Assembly: GCA_006383075.2 (NCBI GenBank)
Contig: SMNH02000005.1
Coordinates: forward strand, 1-64,000
DNA from: Kordia sp. TARA_039_SRF
Lineage (GTDB): Bacteria; Bacteroidota; Bacteroidia; Flavobacteriales; Flavobacteriaceae
DNA length: 64,000 nucleotides
Direction: 5' to 3'
Shown piece by piece: positions 1 through 8,721 of the stretch. The position numbers and the translations under genes are program-made. Position 1 is the stretch's first letter, and each line of letters starts with the position of its first letter. A model generated the notes under the pieces. That model made no database searches and was not told where the DNA came from. It worked only from the letters and a program-made list of their open reading frames with translations.

Positions 1-82
1 ACCTCTTACCATTCCGAACAGAGAAGTTAAGCCCATTAGCGCAGATGGTACTGCAGAGATGTGGGAGAGTATGTCGCCGCCT
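1..82 (+). rRNA. rrf: 5S rRNA, 3' part
   Basis: The first ~82 bases match the 3' two thirds of a bacterial 5S rRNA: the conserved CCGAACAGAGAAGTTAAGCC segment is present, followed by the typical GATGGTACTGC and GTGGGAGAGTATG stretches and a GCCGCC end. The 5' ~30 bases lie outside the window. A strong terminator follows at once, so this is the last gene of an rRNA operon. The exact 3' end is estimated. Confidence 0.93.
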
Positions 83-92
83 TTTTTTAATT

Positions 93-134
93 AAGTCCTT
101 ACTTGTTTAACATGACAGGTAAGGACTTTTTTTT
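93..134 (+). terminator. rRNA operon terminator
   Basis: Perfect 10-bp arms AAGTCCTTAC (93-102) and GTAAGGACTT (119-128) enclose a 16-nt loop and run into a T tract. It lies about 10 bases after the 5S rRNA and fits a rho-independent terminator for the rRNA operon. Confidence 0.85.
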
Positions 135-307
135 ATGTCTGGAAATTTATGCAAAACGATGTGACTCTTCTTGTTCTAGTCTGTTAAGCTTTTGAATTAT
201 CTCTAAAAATCATAAATTCTAGTTAAAGATATCTTAAAGTCTGCCGTGAATTGCTCATTAATCTTGTCTAATTGTTAATTTCACGTTTCTAATCAATTAA
301 TCAGACT

Positions 308-2803
308 ATGTTAAGAAAAATACCACTATTTTTTCTAGGGATGTTGTTAATTTCTGTGACTTCCTGTTCCACAACAAAGAAAGCTTCAGCAAGTAAAAAA
401 GCAGCTACTGCATCAGCTAAACCTAAGAAAAAACCAACAAAAGGCGGAATTAAACCGTATAGCAAAGTCATCACTAAGGATGCAAAGAGTGATGAAGGTT
501 TATTTACAGTTCACGAAGTAAGTGATAAGTATTATTATGAAATTCCAGATACACTTTTTAATAGAGAGATGTTAATGGTGACCAGAATCGCAAAGACTGC
601 TTCGGGACTTGGTTTTGGAGGAGGAAAGCAAAATACACAAGTTCTTCGTTGGGAAAAGAATAAGAAACAAGTGCTTTTAAGAGTTGTTTCTCATAGTGTT
701 GTTGCAGCAGATTCACTTCCAGTGCATGAAGCTGTTGTAAATTCTAATTTTGAACCAATTTTGTATGCGTTCCCAATTAAAGCTTTTAGTAAAGATTCAC
801 TCAATACGGTGATTGATGTGACGCCACTTTTCACAAAAGACGTAAAGGCATTAGGAATTCCACAATTCAGAAGAAGACAGTACAAAATTACGCGTTTAGA
901 TGCAGCTAGATCATATGTTGATAAATTAAAAAGTTATCCTTTGAATATTGAAGCTAGACACGTTAAAACATACAATGCAGGTTCACCACCTTCCAATGGA
1001 AGCGTTGGTTCTATTTCTGTAGAAATGAGTAATTCTATGATTTTGCTTCCTAAAGAGCCAATGAAAAGACGTTATTTTGACGAGCGTGTTGGTTGGTTTA
1101 CCAGTAGTCAAGTTGATTATGGATTGAAAGCACAAAAGAGTAAACGTGTAACGTTCTTAGATCGTTGGCGATTGGAAGTACGCGATGAAGACATTGAAAA
1201 ATTTAAAAGAGGAGAACTTGTCGTTCCTAAAAAACAGATTGTTTATTATATAGATAGAGCGACTCCAGAAGAGTGGAAACCATATATAAAACAAGGAATT
1301 GAAGATTGGCAAGTTGCTTTTGAAGCAGCAGGATTTAAAGAAGCTATCATTGCAAAAGATCCACCAAGCGTTGAAGAAGATCCAGATTGGAGTCCAGAAG
1401 ATGTGCGTTATTCTGTAGTACGTTATTTAGCGTCTCCTATTCCTAACGCAAACGGACCTCACGTAAGCGATCCGCGAAGTGGAGAAATTTTAGAGAGTGA
1501 TATCAACTGGTATCACAATGTAATGAGCTTGTTGCGTAACTGGTTCTTTATCCAAACGGCAGCAATTAATCCAGAGGCACAATCTGTAGAGTTTAAAAAT
1601 GAAGTAATGGGACGTTTAATTCGTTTCGTATCTGCTCACGAAGTTGGTCATACGTTAGGATTACCACACAACATGGGAAGTAGTGTTGCCTATCCTGTGG
1701 ATAAATTGCGTGATGCTGAATTCACAAAAAAATATGGAACGGCACCATCAATTATGGACTATGCGCGTTTCAATTATGTAGCACAGCCAGGAGATGAAGG
1801 TGTTGCTTTGATGCCAAATATTGGACCGTATGATAAATACGCTATCAATTGGGGATATCGTCCAATTTTAGAAGCAAAAACAGGAAAAGAAGAAAAGAAA
1901 ACATTAGATAGCTGGATTCTTGAAAAAGCAGGTGATCCATTATATAGATTTGGACATCAGCAAGCAGGAGATGTAGTAGATCCAAGTTCTCAAACAGAGG
2001 ATTTAGGTGACGACGCTATGAAAGCAAGTGACTACGGAATCAAAAACTTAAAAAGAATTCTTCCAAACTTAATCAAATGGACTGCTGAAGATGGTAAAAA
2101 TTATGATGATTTAGGAGAAATGTATGGTCAGATATTAGGACAATTTAACCGTTATATGGGACATGTTTCTTCTAATATTGGTGGTGTTTATGAGCATTAC
2201 AAAACATATGACCAAGAAGGTGCTGTATATACGCATGTACCAAAAGATCACCAAAAAAGAGCTGCAAAGTTTATCAATGAACAATTATTTGCTACACCAG
2301 AATGGTTATTAGACCAAGAAATTTTTAATAAAATACAATACTCTGGAGTCGTAGAAAGAATTCGCGGAATGCAAGTTCGTACGTTGAATAGAATTTTAAG
2401 CTTAGGTAGATTGGCGCGTGTGATGGAGAATGAAGCGCTAAACGGAAACGATGCGTATGAAATTCTTGATTTGATGCGCGATTTACGCAACGGAATTTGG
2501 ACAGAATTACGCTCTGGAAAAACGATTGACATGTATCGCCGTAACTTACAAAGAGCACATATTGATAGATTGGCATACTTGATGACAGCTGAAAGTACAC
2601 GTAATCCAAGATTTAGCAGTTCTTATGTAAAATTTACACCATTAAACACAAGTCAGTCAGATTTACGTGCAGTAGTGAGAGCTGAATTGAATACGTTAAA
2701 AAGAAACATTCGAAATGCAATTGGGCGTACCAGTGATGCCATGAGTAAAATACATTTAAGAGATGCTATTGAGCGTATTGATGCTGTTTTAGATCCGAAA
2801 TAA
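308..2803 (+). CDS. Zinc-dependent metalloprotease lipoprotein (metzincin-like)
   Basis: This 831-residue protein starts with a lipoprotein signal whose lipobox ends in VTSC near residue 20, followed by a Lys/Ala/Ser-rich linker, so it is probably anchored in the outer membrane or periplasm. The extended zinc motif HEVGHTLGLPH (H444, E445, H448, H454) is the metzincin HExxHxxGxxH signature, and SIMDYARF about 45 residues later looks like the Met-turn. Length and layout fit the Bacteroidota zinc-dependent metalloprotease family annotated with DUF5117 and DUF4953 domains. The substrate is unknown. It is a single gene with its own UUCG-loop terminator and no obvious functional partner nearby. 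The family call is confident; a role in peptide turnover in the envelope is inference. Confidence 0.88.
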   Translation: MLRKIPLFFLGMLLISVTSCSTTKKASASKKAATASAKPKKKPTKGGIKPYSKVITKDAKSDEGLFTVHEVSDKYYYEIPDTLFNREMLMVTRIAKTASGLGFGGGKQNTQVLRWEKNKKQVLLRVVSHSVVAADSLPVHEAVVNSNFEPILYAFPIKAFSKDSLNTVIDVTPLFTKDVKALGIPQFRRRQYKITRLDAARSYVDKLKSYPLNIEARHVKTYNAGSPPSNGSVGSISVEMSNSMILLPKEPMKRRYFDERVGWFTSSQVDYGLKAQKSKRVTFLDRWRLEVRDEDIEKFKRGELVVPKKQIVYYIDRATPEEWKPYIKQGIEDWQVAFEAAGFKEAIIAKDPPSVEEDPDWSPEDVRYSVVRYLASPIPNANGPHVSDPRSGEILESDINWYHNVMSLLRNWFFIQTAAINPEAQSVEFKNEVMGRLIRFVSAHEVGHTLGLPHNMGSSVAYPVDKLRDAEFTKKYGTAPSIMDYARFNYVAQPGDEGVALMPNIGPYDKYAINWGYRPILEAKTGKEEKKTLDSWILEKAGDPLYRFGHQQAGDVVDPSSQTEDLGDDAMKASDYGIKNLKRILPNLIKWTAEDGKNYDDLGEMYGQILGQFNRYMGHVSSNIGGVYEHYKTYDQEGAVYTHVPKDHQKRAAKFINEQLFATPEWLLDQEIFNKIQYSGVVERIRGMQVRTLNRILSLGRLARVMENEALNGNDAYEILDLMRDLRNGIWTELRSGKTIDMYRRNLQRAHIDRLAYLMTAESTRNPRFSSSYVKFTPLNTSQSDLRAVVRAELNTLKRNIRNAIGRTSDAMSKIHLRDAIERIDAVLDPK

Positions 2804-2828
2804 TATATTTTTCACATACAATTATCAA

Positions 2829-2854
2829 AGCAGCCTTCGGGCTGTTTTTTTTTT
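2829..2854 (+). terminator. Terminator after the metalloprotease gene
   Basis: CAGCC-TTCG-GGCTG (2831-2844) is a tight GC stem with a UUCG tetraloop followed by about ten T residues, a textbook intrinsic terminator 30 bases after the stop codon. Confidence 0.88.
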
Positions 2855-2940
2855 ACTGCAAAGACAGGAATTAGAAAAAACGATATACCAAAAAAGCTTG
2901 CAAATCGTTATTTTTATACTATAAAATTTCCCCTAAAATT

Positions 2941-4206
2941 ATGTATGCAATCATTGACTGTAACAGCTTTTACGCTTCTTGCGAAAGGGCGTTTGATCCG
3001 AGTCTGATAGACAAACCGCTGACAATATTGTCAAACAACGATGGCTGCGTTATTTCGCGTAGTAAAGAAGCCAAAGCGCTCGGAATTCCTATGGGTGCGC
3101 CATTATTTAAGTACAAAGAAATTATTGCTGAAAAGAATATTCAAATTCGCTCGTCCAATTACTCGTTATATGGTGATATGAGCGAACGCGTGATGAAATT
3201 GCTGGAAGATTTTTCGCCAGAAGTAGAAGTATATAGTATTGACGAAGCTTTTGTCAAATTACCACCATCGGACAATTACCAAACAGTTGGAGAACGCATG
3301 AAAAATCATATTTTCCAATGCACGGGAATTCCTGTGAGTATTGGCATCGCACCGACAAAAGCACTTTCCAAAGCCGCAAATAATATCGCAAAAAAGTTTC
3401 CTGAAAAAACCAAAGGTGTTCATGTAATTAATTCTGAGCGAAAACGTATCAAAATGCTCAAATGGTTGCCTGCAAGTGCTATTTGGGGAATCGGTCATGG
3501 AAATGCAAAACGATTGCAGTTGAAGCAAGTACAAACCGCGTTTGAATTTACACAACTATCAGACGATTGGGTAAAGCGAAACATGTCGATTGTGGGTTTA
3601 CGCTTAAAAAAAGATTTAGAAGGAGAACCAACAATTTTGCTAGAAGACGAATTGCAACACAAAAAAGCCATCTCCACAACGAGAAGCTTTGAATTTACCT
3701 TTGCTGACCGAGAAAACATGAAAGAGCGCATTGTGACGTTTGCATCGCGTTGTGCGGAAAAATTACGCCAACAAAACTCATCTTGTAATGTGGTGATGAT
3801 TTACTTAAAAAGTGACCGAAACAAACACCAAGACTCGTATTTTAGAGCAAAAAGAGTCGTTACCTTGCCGTATGCGACAAACTCCACGTTTATCATCAAT
3901 AAGTACGCATTAAAAGCATTGAACGATATTTTCAAGCCTGGCATTCAATACAAAAAGGCAGGTGTTATTTTAACAGGACTCATCAAAACGGACGCGTTAC
4001 AACTGGATTTATTTCAAAACGAAGACCCAAAACACAAAAAGTTGATGTTGGCAATGGACAATTTGAATGAAAAATACGGGCGACAAAAGATAAAAATGGC
4101 AAATCAGGATTTACAACGAACCTGGAAAATGCGACAAGCGTATTTATCTCCTGAATACACCACAAAGTTTAGCGATATTATTACATTGAACTGCGATACG
4201 ATTTAA
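2941..4206 (+). CDS. umuC: Y-family DNA polymerase V catalytic subunit UmuC
   Basis: The 421-residue protein carries out error-prone DNA synthesis across lesions as the catalytic part of Pol V. The N-terminal palm has the metal ligands D6 (in AIIDCNSFYASCE) and D101-E102 (in YSIDEAF), followed by the helix-hairpin-helix region (IWGIGHGNAKRL) and the little-finger domain, then the family's C-terminal tail. Length equals that of typical UmuC. Only 10 bases separate it from umuD downstream, so the two are co-transcribed, but in the order umuC-umuD, the reverse of E. coli umuDC. SOS control is expected from the family; I could not assign an operator in the AT-rich upstream region because the LexA box of this group is not one I can recognise. 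Confidence 0.95.
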   Translation: MYAIIDCNSFYASCERAFDPSLIDKPLTILSNNDGCVISRSKEAKALGIPMGAPLFKYKEIIAEKNIQIRSSNYSLYGDMSERVMKLLEDFSPEVEVYSIDEAFVKLPPSDNYQTVGERMKNHIFQCTGIPVSIGIAPTKALSKAANNIAKKFPEKTKGVHVINSERKRIKMLKWLPASAIWGIGHGNAKRLQLKQVQTAFEFTQLSDDWVKRNMSIVGLRLKKDLEGEPTILLEDELQHKKAISTTRSFEFTFADRENMKERIVTFASRCAEKLRQQNSSCNVVMIYLKSDRNKHQDSYFRAKRVVTLPYATNSTFIINKYALKALNDIFKPGIQYKKAGVILTGLIKTDALQLDLFQNEDPKHKKLMLAMDNLNEKYGRQKIKMANQDLQRTWKMRQAYLSPEYTTKFSDIITLNCDTI

Positions 4207-4216
4207 GGTAAATAAC

Positions 4217-4660
4217 ATGAAGAAGAAGCCTCAAGAAGAAAGATTGTTAACGTTTTACAAGTCTATCAAAGGAACTATACAATTAGAGTTTGTGGAAGAT
4301 GGAATTTCTGCGGGATTTCCGTCTCCTGCAGACGATTTTAGAAATAAACGCATCAGTTTGGATGAAGAATTGGTCAAAGATGAACGTAGTACGTATTATG
4401 CACGTGTTAGTGGCGAATCTATGATTGGCGCAGGATTGGATCATGATGATTTATTAGTGATAGATAAAAGCATTCCGCCAGCAGATGGAAAAATTGCGGT
4501 ATGTTATGTAGATGGCGAATTTACGGTAAAGCGCTTAAAAATCACCAAAGAATGTGTGTATTTAATGCCTGCCAATGACAAATACAAGCCTATAAAAATT
4601 ACAGAAGACAAACAGTTGCTCATTTGGGGAGTCGTTACGTATGTCATCAAAAAAGTGTGA
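4217..4660 (+). CDS. umuD: UmuD-type S24 peptidase, Pol V accessory subunit
   Basis: This 147-residue LexA-fold protein is the UmuD partner of the upstream polymerase. It has the Ala32-Gly33 self-cleavage site (ISAGFPSP), the nucleophile S68 in VSGESMI and the general base K105 in FTVKRLKI, which align with the Ser/Lys dyad of the S24 family. There is no N-terminal HTH, so it is UmuD and not LexA. Cleavage after RecA activation would yield the active UmuD' form. It ends just before a long perfect inverted repeat that probably terminates the operon. Confidence 0.94.
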   Translation: MKKKPQEERLLTFYKSIKGTIQLEFVEDGISAGFPSPADDFRNKRISLDEELVKDERSTYYARVSGESMIGAGLDHDDLLVIDKSIPPADGKIAVCYVDGEFTVKRLKITKECVYLMPANDKYKPIKITEDKQLLIWGVVTYVIKKV

Positions 4661-4667
4661 TGCTTTG

Positions 4668-4722
4668 CTATATATCAATTGAATAATGTGAACTTTTTTT
4701 ACATTATTCAATTGATATATAG
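4668..4722. terminator. Perfect 22-bp inverted repeat, bidirectional terminator
   Basis: Arms at 4668-4689 and 4701-4722 are exact reverse complements over 22 bp, with an 11-nt T-rich loop. It lies between the convergent umuD and DUF4268 genes. The stem is almost all A/T and unusually long for a terminator here; a bidirectional terminator is the simplest reading. Confidence 0.6.
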
Positions 4723-4751
4723 TTGAATCTTTGAATTGAGCAAAGCGAATA

Positions 4752-5180
4752 TCACGCCTTAATAAAATCTTCGTATTCGTAATAAAAAGCTTCAAACTGT
4801 TGCATGGTTTCATTTAAGAATACCATCGTTTCTTGCCATGTATTTTTATTGTGAATGGAAACATTGTGTTTTTCTAGATAAATTCTAGAGATTTCTTTGC
4901 CATTGTCTAAAATATACGCTTCATCAAAAATGGCTTCTGGGAGAAATTCGTCCAGCAAAATTGTTTTTAAAGAAATCATTTTATCCCAATACTTGATACG
5001 ATTTTCAAGATTAGCATCTTCAATATCTAGAGAAACCATGGCTTTTTTCTTGTCAAAATAAAACTTAAACGAGAAATCGCGAATCTTGGTATTGTACAAA
5101 ATCCACTTTCGTGGGAATGATTTCCCAAACGAAGTCCAAAACTCTTGCCGTAATTTTCGTGATTCTGCTTTGCTAAACAT
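4752..5180 (-). CDS. DUF4268 domain protein
   Basis: A 142-residue soluble protein beginning FSKAESRKLRQEFWTSFGK and rich in Trp, Lys and Glu. Sequence style and length match DUF4268 (the free-standing form), a family of unknown function with a fold related to restriction-endonuclease accessory domains; that relation is from memory and not shown here. It has no signal peptide or membrane segment. It converges on umuD, separated by the 22-bp inverted repeat, and is followed upstream by a cluster of REP-like hairpins, so it is probably transcribed alone. Confidence 0.75.
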   Translation of the reverse strand: MFSKAESRKLRQEFWTSFGKSFPRKWILYNTKIRDFSFKFYFDKKKAMVSLDIEDANLENRIKYWDKMISLKTILLDEFLPEAIFDEAYILDNGKEISRIYLEKHNVSIHNKNTWQETMVFLNETMQQFEAFYYEYEDFIKA

Positions 5181-5200
5181 CGAAAAATTTTATTTTTCGC

Positions 5201-5292
5201 TCCGTGCTTGACACGGAATCTCTCATTAAACACTTTCTATTCCGCACTCGATGCGGAATCTTTCATTTTTCATTCCGAACTTTGCGTGGAAG
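5201..5292. repeat. Cluster of three REP-like hairpins
   Basis: Three related short palindromes sit side by side: TCCGTG/CACGGA (5201-5217), ATTCCGCA/TGCGGAAT with a CTCGA loop (5239-5259) and a degenerate TTCC/GGAA copy (5274-5292). Each is followed by a TCTCATT/TTTCATT-like tail, so they look like tandem decayed copies of one REP-type unit. Confidence 0.6.
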
Positions 5293-5335
5293 TTTTCCTA
5301 AGATAATTTAAAATACAAAGATAGTTTTTATAGCA

Positions 5336-5713
5336 TTACATGCATTGTTCGCACTTGCCAATTAATAATACTTGTGAAAAATTGATTTCACGATTTGGAA
5401 TCGACGGAATTTTCACTTCAACAGGTAAACAATCAACTTTTCCACAAGATTCACACTGAAAATGCGGGTGAATGTCAGAATGCTGAGTAGCAGAACAATC
5501 TTGGCAGGTTGCATACCATTTTAATCCGTTTTTATCTAAAAAAGAGTGTATAAAGCCTTCACTTTCAAGACGTTCTAAAATTCGGTAAATAGTAGTTTTA
5601 TTCATCTTTTTACGTAACAAATCAACGAGAGATACGGCAGAAATAGCATCCTTACTTTCTTCAAAAAATGTTACGATTGTTTCTAATGATTTTGTTTTTC
5701 TGATTATCGCCAT
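5336..5713 (-). CDS. Fur-family transcriptional regulator (possibly Zur)
   Basis: This 125-residue protein has the winged helix of Fur proteins (MNKTTIYRILERLESEGFIH, about residues 37-56) and a metal-binding half with C70/C73, H82/H84, C87/C90 and a C-terminal C121/C124 pair, the pattern of structural and sensory zinc sites in Fur/Zur/PerR. It is divergently placed to a MerC-domain gene whose start region holds a perfect palindrome, and a ZIP metal transporter lies 0.5 kb further on. This context suggests zinc sensing (Zur), but iron or peroxide sensing cannot be ruled out from sequence alone. Confidence 0.85.
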   Translation of the reverse strand: MAIIRKTKSLETIVTFFEESKDAISAVSLVDLLRKKMNKTTIYRILERLESEGFIHSFLDKNGLKWYATCQDCSATQHSDIHPHFQCESCGKVDCLPVEVKIPSIPNREINFSQVLLIGKCEQCM

Positions 5714-5758
5714 AGTACAAATTTACAGTTATGTTATAGTAATCACAAAAAATATACT

Positions 5759-5779
5759 TACTTTTGCAACTTAGTTGCA
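5759..5779 (+). promoter_or_regulatory. Promoter -7 box with overlapping Fur-type operator
   Basis: TACTTTTG (5759-5766) matches the Bacteroidota -7 consensus TAnnTTTG. Overlapping it, TGCAACT-t-AGTTGCA (5765-5779) is a perfect 7-1-7 palindrome lying over the expected transcription start, six bases before the MerC ATG. The position suits repression by the adjacent Fur-family protein. A -33 TTTG is not clear. Confidence 0.55.
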
Positions 5780-5784
5780 TTAAT

Positions 5785-6204
5785 ATGATGATTTTACACA
5801 AAAGCAAGTCAGATATCGTAGGAATTTTAGCAAGCAGTTTATGCTTAATTCATTGTACATTTACACCATTTATATTTGTGGTACAGGCACACTTGGCGCA
5901 TCACGACGCAGAAGTGCCTTTTTGGTGGAGCATTTTAGATTATATTTTTCTTGTAGTTTCTTTTGTAGCTGTATATTGGTCTACCAAAACAACTGGGAAA
6001 TCATGGGTGAAACCTGCTTTTTGGATTGCTTGGAGTTTACTATTTCTCATTTTGATAAATGAAAAACTACATCTACTGCACATTTCAGAAGCGGCTATAT
6101 TTTTTCCTTCTTTGGGCTTGGTATTTCTTCATTTTTACAATAAAAAATACTGTCAATGCAAAGATGATACGTGTTGTGTAGCTACACATAGTGGAAACGA
6201 TTAG
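5785..6204 (+). CDS. MerC-domain membrane protein
   Basis: I start the protein at the ATG at 5785 (139 residues), because a TTG at 5764 lies inside the promoter and operator. The N-terminus carries the MerC motif C20-x-x-H-C24 (LCLIHCTFTP) in the first membrane helix, followed by three more hydrophobic segments and a Cys-rich tail (YCQCKDDTCC). MerC proteins move mercuric ions, but Bacteroidota relatives without other mer genes are usually tied to metal homeostasis. No merA, merT or merP is present. The overlapping palindrome and divergent Fur-family gene point to zinc or iron control. Substrate is inference. Confidence 0.85.
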   Translation: MMILHKSKSDIVGILASSLCLIHCTFTPFIFVVQAHLAHHDAEVPFWWSILDYIFLVVSFVAVYWSTKTTGKSWVKPAFWIAWSLLFLILINEKLHLLHISEAAIFFPSLGLVFLHFYNKKYCQCKDDTCCVATHSGND

Positions 6205-6221
6205 TAAAATTACGGATGTAG

Positions 6222-6893
6222 TTATAAGAAATATGCAATTACTGTTGCGGTGATAATTACTAGTAACTTGGTCAAATTGAACTTATGACCTTCTGAACTT
6301 TCAAATAAAATTGTCGTAGAGATGTGTAAAAAGATTCCAATTACCAACGCTGTTATCTCGTTTTGATACGCTTCTAAAAACGTTAAGTGCTCTGATAAAT
6401 AGCTTCCTAACGGTGTCATAAATGCAAACAATACAAGAGATGTCAAAATAGTTACTTTCGACATTTTTGATTGGTAGAAAAACGTCGTCAAAATAATTGC
6501 TATTGGGATTTTATGCACGACAATTCCCCATACCAAATGTTCATGTTGATGCATTGGAAAACCTTCTAAAATAGCGTGAATACTCAAACTAGCAAAAAGT
6601 AACCACGGAAAGGTTGTTCTGTTTTTGTGAATGTGTACGTGTCCGTGTTCGGCTCCTTTGGAAAAGAATTCTAGAAAAATTTGCAACAAAATTCCCGCCA
6701 TCACAAAAACACCATAACTATTTTTATATTCACTAAAAACGTTGGGAAGCAAATTAAAAATGGTAATGGCTAATAAAAAAGCACCACTAAACGCTAACAA
6801 TAGCTTCATGTGTTGCTTTTGGCGTAGCTTAAAAACAGTGACAAATATAAATCCTAGCAGTACTGCTAAGATGGGTAATAGGTAATGCATCAT
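6222..6893 (-). CDS. ZIP family metal transporter
   Basis: A 223-residue inner-membrane protein with about seven to eight hydrophobic segments. The His-rich loop (HGHVHIHK) and the paired helix motifs HAILEGFPMHQHEH and VVHKIPIA are the metal-path signatures of ZIP transporters, which import zinc or other divalent metals. It overlaps the upstream methyltransferase by 4 nt (ATGA), so the two are translationally coupled. The proximity of a Fur-family regulator and MerC protein supports a metal role, although no operator-like palindrome is seen before this operon. Confidence 0.88.
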   Translation of the reverse strand: MMHYLLPILAVLLGFIFVTVFKLRQKQHMKLLLAFSGAFLLAITIFNLLPNVFSEYKNSYGVFVMAGILLQIFLEFFSKGAEHGHVHIHKNRTTFPWLLFASLSIHAILEGFPMHQHEHLVWGIVVHKIPIAIILTTFFYQSKMSKVTILTSLVLFAFMTPLGSYLSEHLTFLEAYQNEITALVIGIFLHISTTILFESSEGHKFNLTKLLVIITATVIAYFL

Positions 6894-7621
6894 TTGAAAA
6901 TCATAATAAGTCTTTTGGAAGTCTTTGCATCAAACTTTCCTAAACTATAATCTCCAAAAATAGCTAATAAATCAATATCAGCCGCCCTAAAATACGATTC
7001 AAAATCTTGTAAAGTGAGTGCTTTTACTTTTTCGGTGTAATGATGTGCTTCTCCATCGGCTTCAAAACGAATATCTTTGTAGATAAAACCATCCTCTACA
7101 TAGCGATGCAAGCGGAAAATAATTCCATCAACTTCTTTAATTTCATTTTCAACCAAATTATCAATGACGTATTCCGCATTTAAAAAGTCAATCACGCCAA
7201 AACCTTGTGCGTTCAGTTCAGTTTTGATAGATTTTAACGTGCGCAAATTATCTGATTCGTGTTCAAAATAGCCGAAACTGGTGAATAAATTAAATACTGC
7301 ATCAAACTGTTTTGGGTACGGTTTACACATATCGTGCACTTCAAAACGCAGCGTTTCGTTGGCAAACTGAGAAGCATGCGCAATACTATTTGGTGACAAA
7401 TCTACACCTGTAACATCGTAGCCCATTTTGTTTAAAAACACAGAGTGTCTTCCTTTTCCACATGCCAAATCTAAAATGGTTGCATTTTCGGGTAAATTTA
7501 AAAACTCAACCAAATGCTTCATAAAAGATTCCGCTTCATCATAACCTCGGTCTTTATATAAAATGTGGTAATACGGCGTATCAAACCACGACGCGTACCA
7601 AGTTGTTTTTTCTGTCTGCAT
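6890..7621 (-). CDS. Class I SAM-dependent methyltransferase
   Basis: This 243-residue cytoplasmic protein has the Rossmann-fold SAM-binding motif I DLACGKGRHS at residues 51-60, an acidic motif II (VTGVDLSPNSI) and a motif IV-like segment FDAVFNLFTSFGYF. It belongs to the broad methyltransferase type 11/25 group, and the substrate cannot be told. It is the first gene of a two-gene operon with the ZIP transporter, overlapping it by 4 nt. Confidence 0.85.
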   Translation of the reverse strand: MQTEKTTWYASWFDTPYYHILYKDRGYDEAESFMKHLVEFLNLPENATILDLACGKGRHSVFLNKMGYDVTGVDLSPNSIAHASQFANETLRFEVHDMCKPYPKQFDAVFNLFTSFGYFEHESDNLRTLKSIKTELNAQGFGVIDFLNAEYVIDNLVENEIKEVDGIIFRLHRYVEDGFIYKDIRFEADGEAHHYTEKVKALTLQDFESYFRAADIDLLAIFGDYSLGKFDAKTSKRLIMIFK

Positions 7622-7716
7622 AGTCTTTAACTAAAGTGCAAAAATAACGTATTTTAAACTTTTAGCGTCGTAGCCGTGGTGAAATAATTTTGAATTGTAC
7701 AATATAACTGTAAAGT

Positions 7717-8436
7717 TTACAGCGAATTGATATAGTTAATGAGTTGAATCAAATCTTGCTCATTGGCTACATTCAGTTTTTCACGTTTTAAATACGATTT
7801 GATAGCTGCTCTTTTATCAGAAAATAACTTGAGAAACTTCCGATTGCTTCTGGGAAGTAAAATAGCTTTTCCAGACTTATTTGTTTCAACATAAAATCGC
7901 GTACTAACATTTTGAAATTCTGCGGTATCACTTCGACGCATATTTCGAGAAGGAACGTATTTTTTCTGATCTTTTCGATACAAAGACAAATATGGATTGT
8001 CTGTTAGTAGTACAAAATAGCCAAACGAGTTCTCTTTATCAGTTTCCGTTTGTAGCAACACTTTATAGCGTTCGTTGGTATCTAGAAACGTAATTAGATG
8101 CTTTTGATATTTTTTATTGATAAACTTTTTTTCTTCTCCATCTACAATTTCCATTTCATCTAAAAAAGCATTGTAGCGGACATTAAAGACGTTTCCTGAT
8201 TCAGAAATAGTTGCCTTTTTAAAAGTATCGTCAAAATATGGTGAACCCTCAGCTTCTTTAACAATGTCTGTAAACGTTTTGGAAGTTGGTATGTTGGAAT
8301 CGGTTCTCGGTACGATATTATTACGCAACGGATTAAATTCAAGATTGTCCGTATTCAAATCAAGTTGGGCAAAGGCGGTAGTTGTCATTAATAGCAATAA
8401 TAGCGGGTAGCAAATTATTTTGTAAAGTACTTTCAT
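7717..8436 (-). CDS. Secreted protein of unknown function
   Basis: A 239-residue protein with a clear Sec signal peptide ending in TTAFAQ near residue 24. The mature part is rich in Lys, Asp and Asn, has no Cys and no recognised motif, and contains a basic central region followed by helices. I do not recognise the family. It stands alone on the minus strand, and the 280-base gap before the divergent protease gene holds its presumed promoter. Confidence 0.6.
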   Translation of the reverse strand: MKVLYKIICYPLLLLLMTTTAFAQLDLNTDNLEFNPLRNNIVPRTDSNIPTSKTFTDIVKEAEGSPYFDDTFKKATISESGNVFNVRYNAFLDEMEIVDGEEKKFINKKYQKHLITFLDTNERYKVLLQTETDKENSFGYFVLLTDNPYLSLYRKDQKKYVPSRNMRRSDTAEFQNVSTRFYVETNKSGKAILLPRSNRKFLKLFSDKRAAIKSYLKREKLNVANEQDLIQLINYINSL

Positions 8437-8721
8437 AATAAATTGGTTTAAAATGTTTTAATTGTTGTTTGATAAGCATCAAAAACCATACCGATAACGT
8501 AGTATTTTACGTATTTTTCATTCTATTTCTATAACTGTTTTTAATCTACCATGTAAACGTGCCCTGTCATTTAGAGATTAAAAAATCTCCACACGGCAGA
8601 AACGGAACGCATTTTGTTTGTGTTCATATAATAATTACTTTAGGGGAAGAAAAAATGCATTCCCATTCACACATTAAAAATCTTTTAGCAAACAAGATAA
8701 ACATCTTATAAAGCATTGTAT

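Noticed and set aside
2248-2609. Two minus-strand open frames of 94 residues
   Set aside because: They lie wholly inside the metalloprotease gene and have Ser/Phe/Leu-rich composition typical of antisense shadows.
5785-6204. Part of a mercury-resistance operon
   Set aside because: MerA, MerT, MerP and MerR are absent; only the MerC domain is present.
8716-8721. TTG as start of the M48-like gene
   Set aside because: The ATG two codons later gives a normal signal peptide start.
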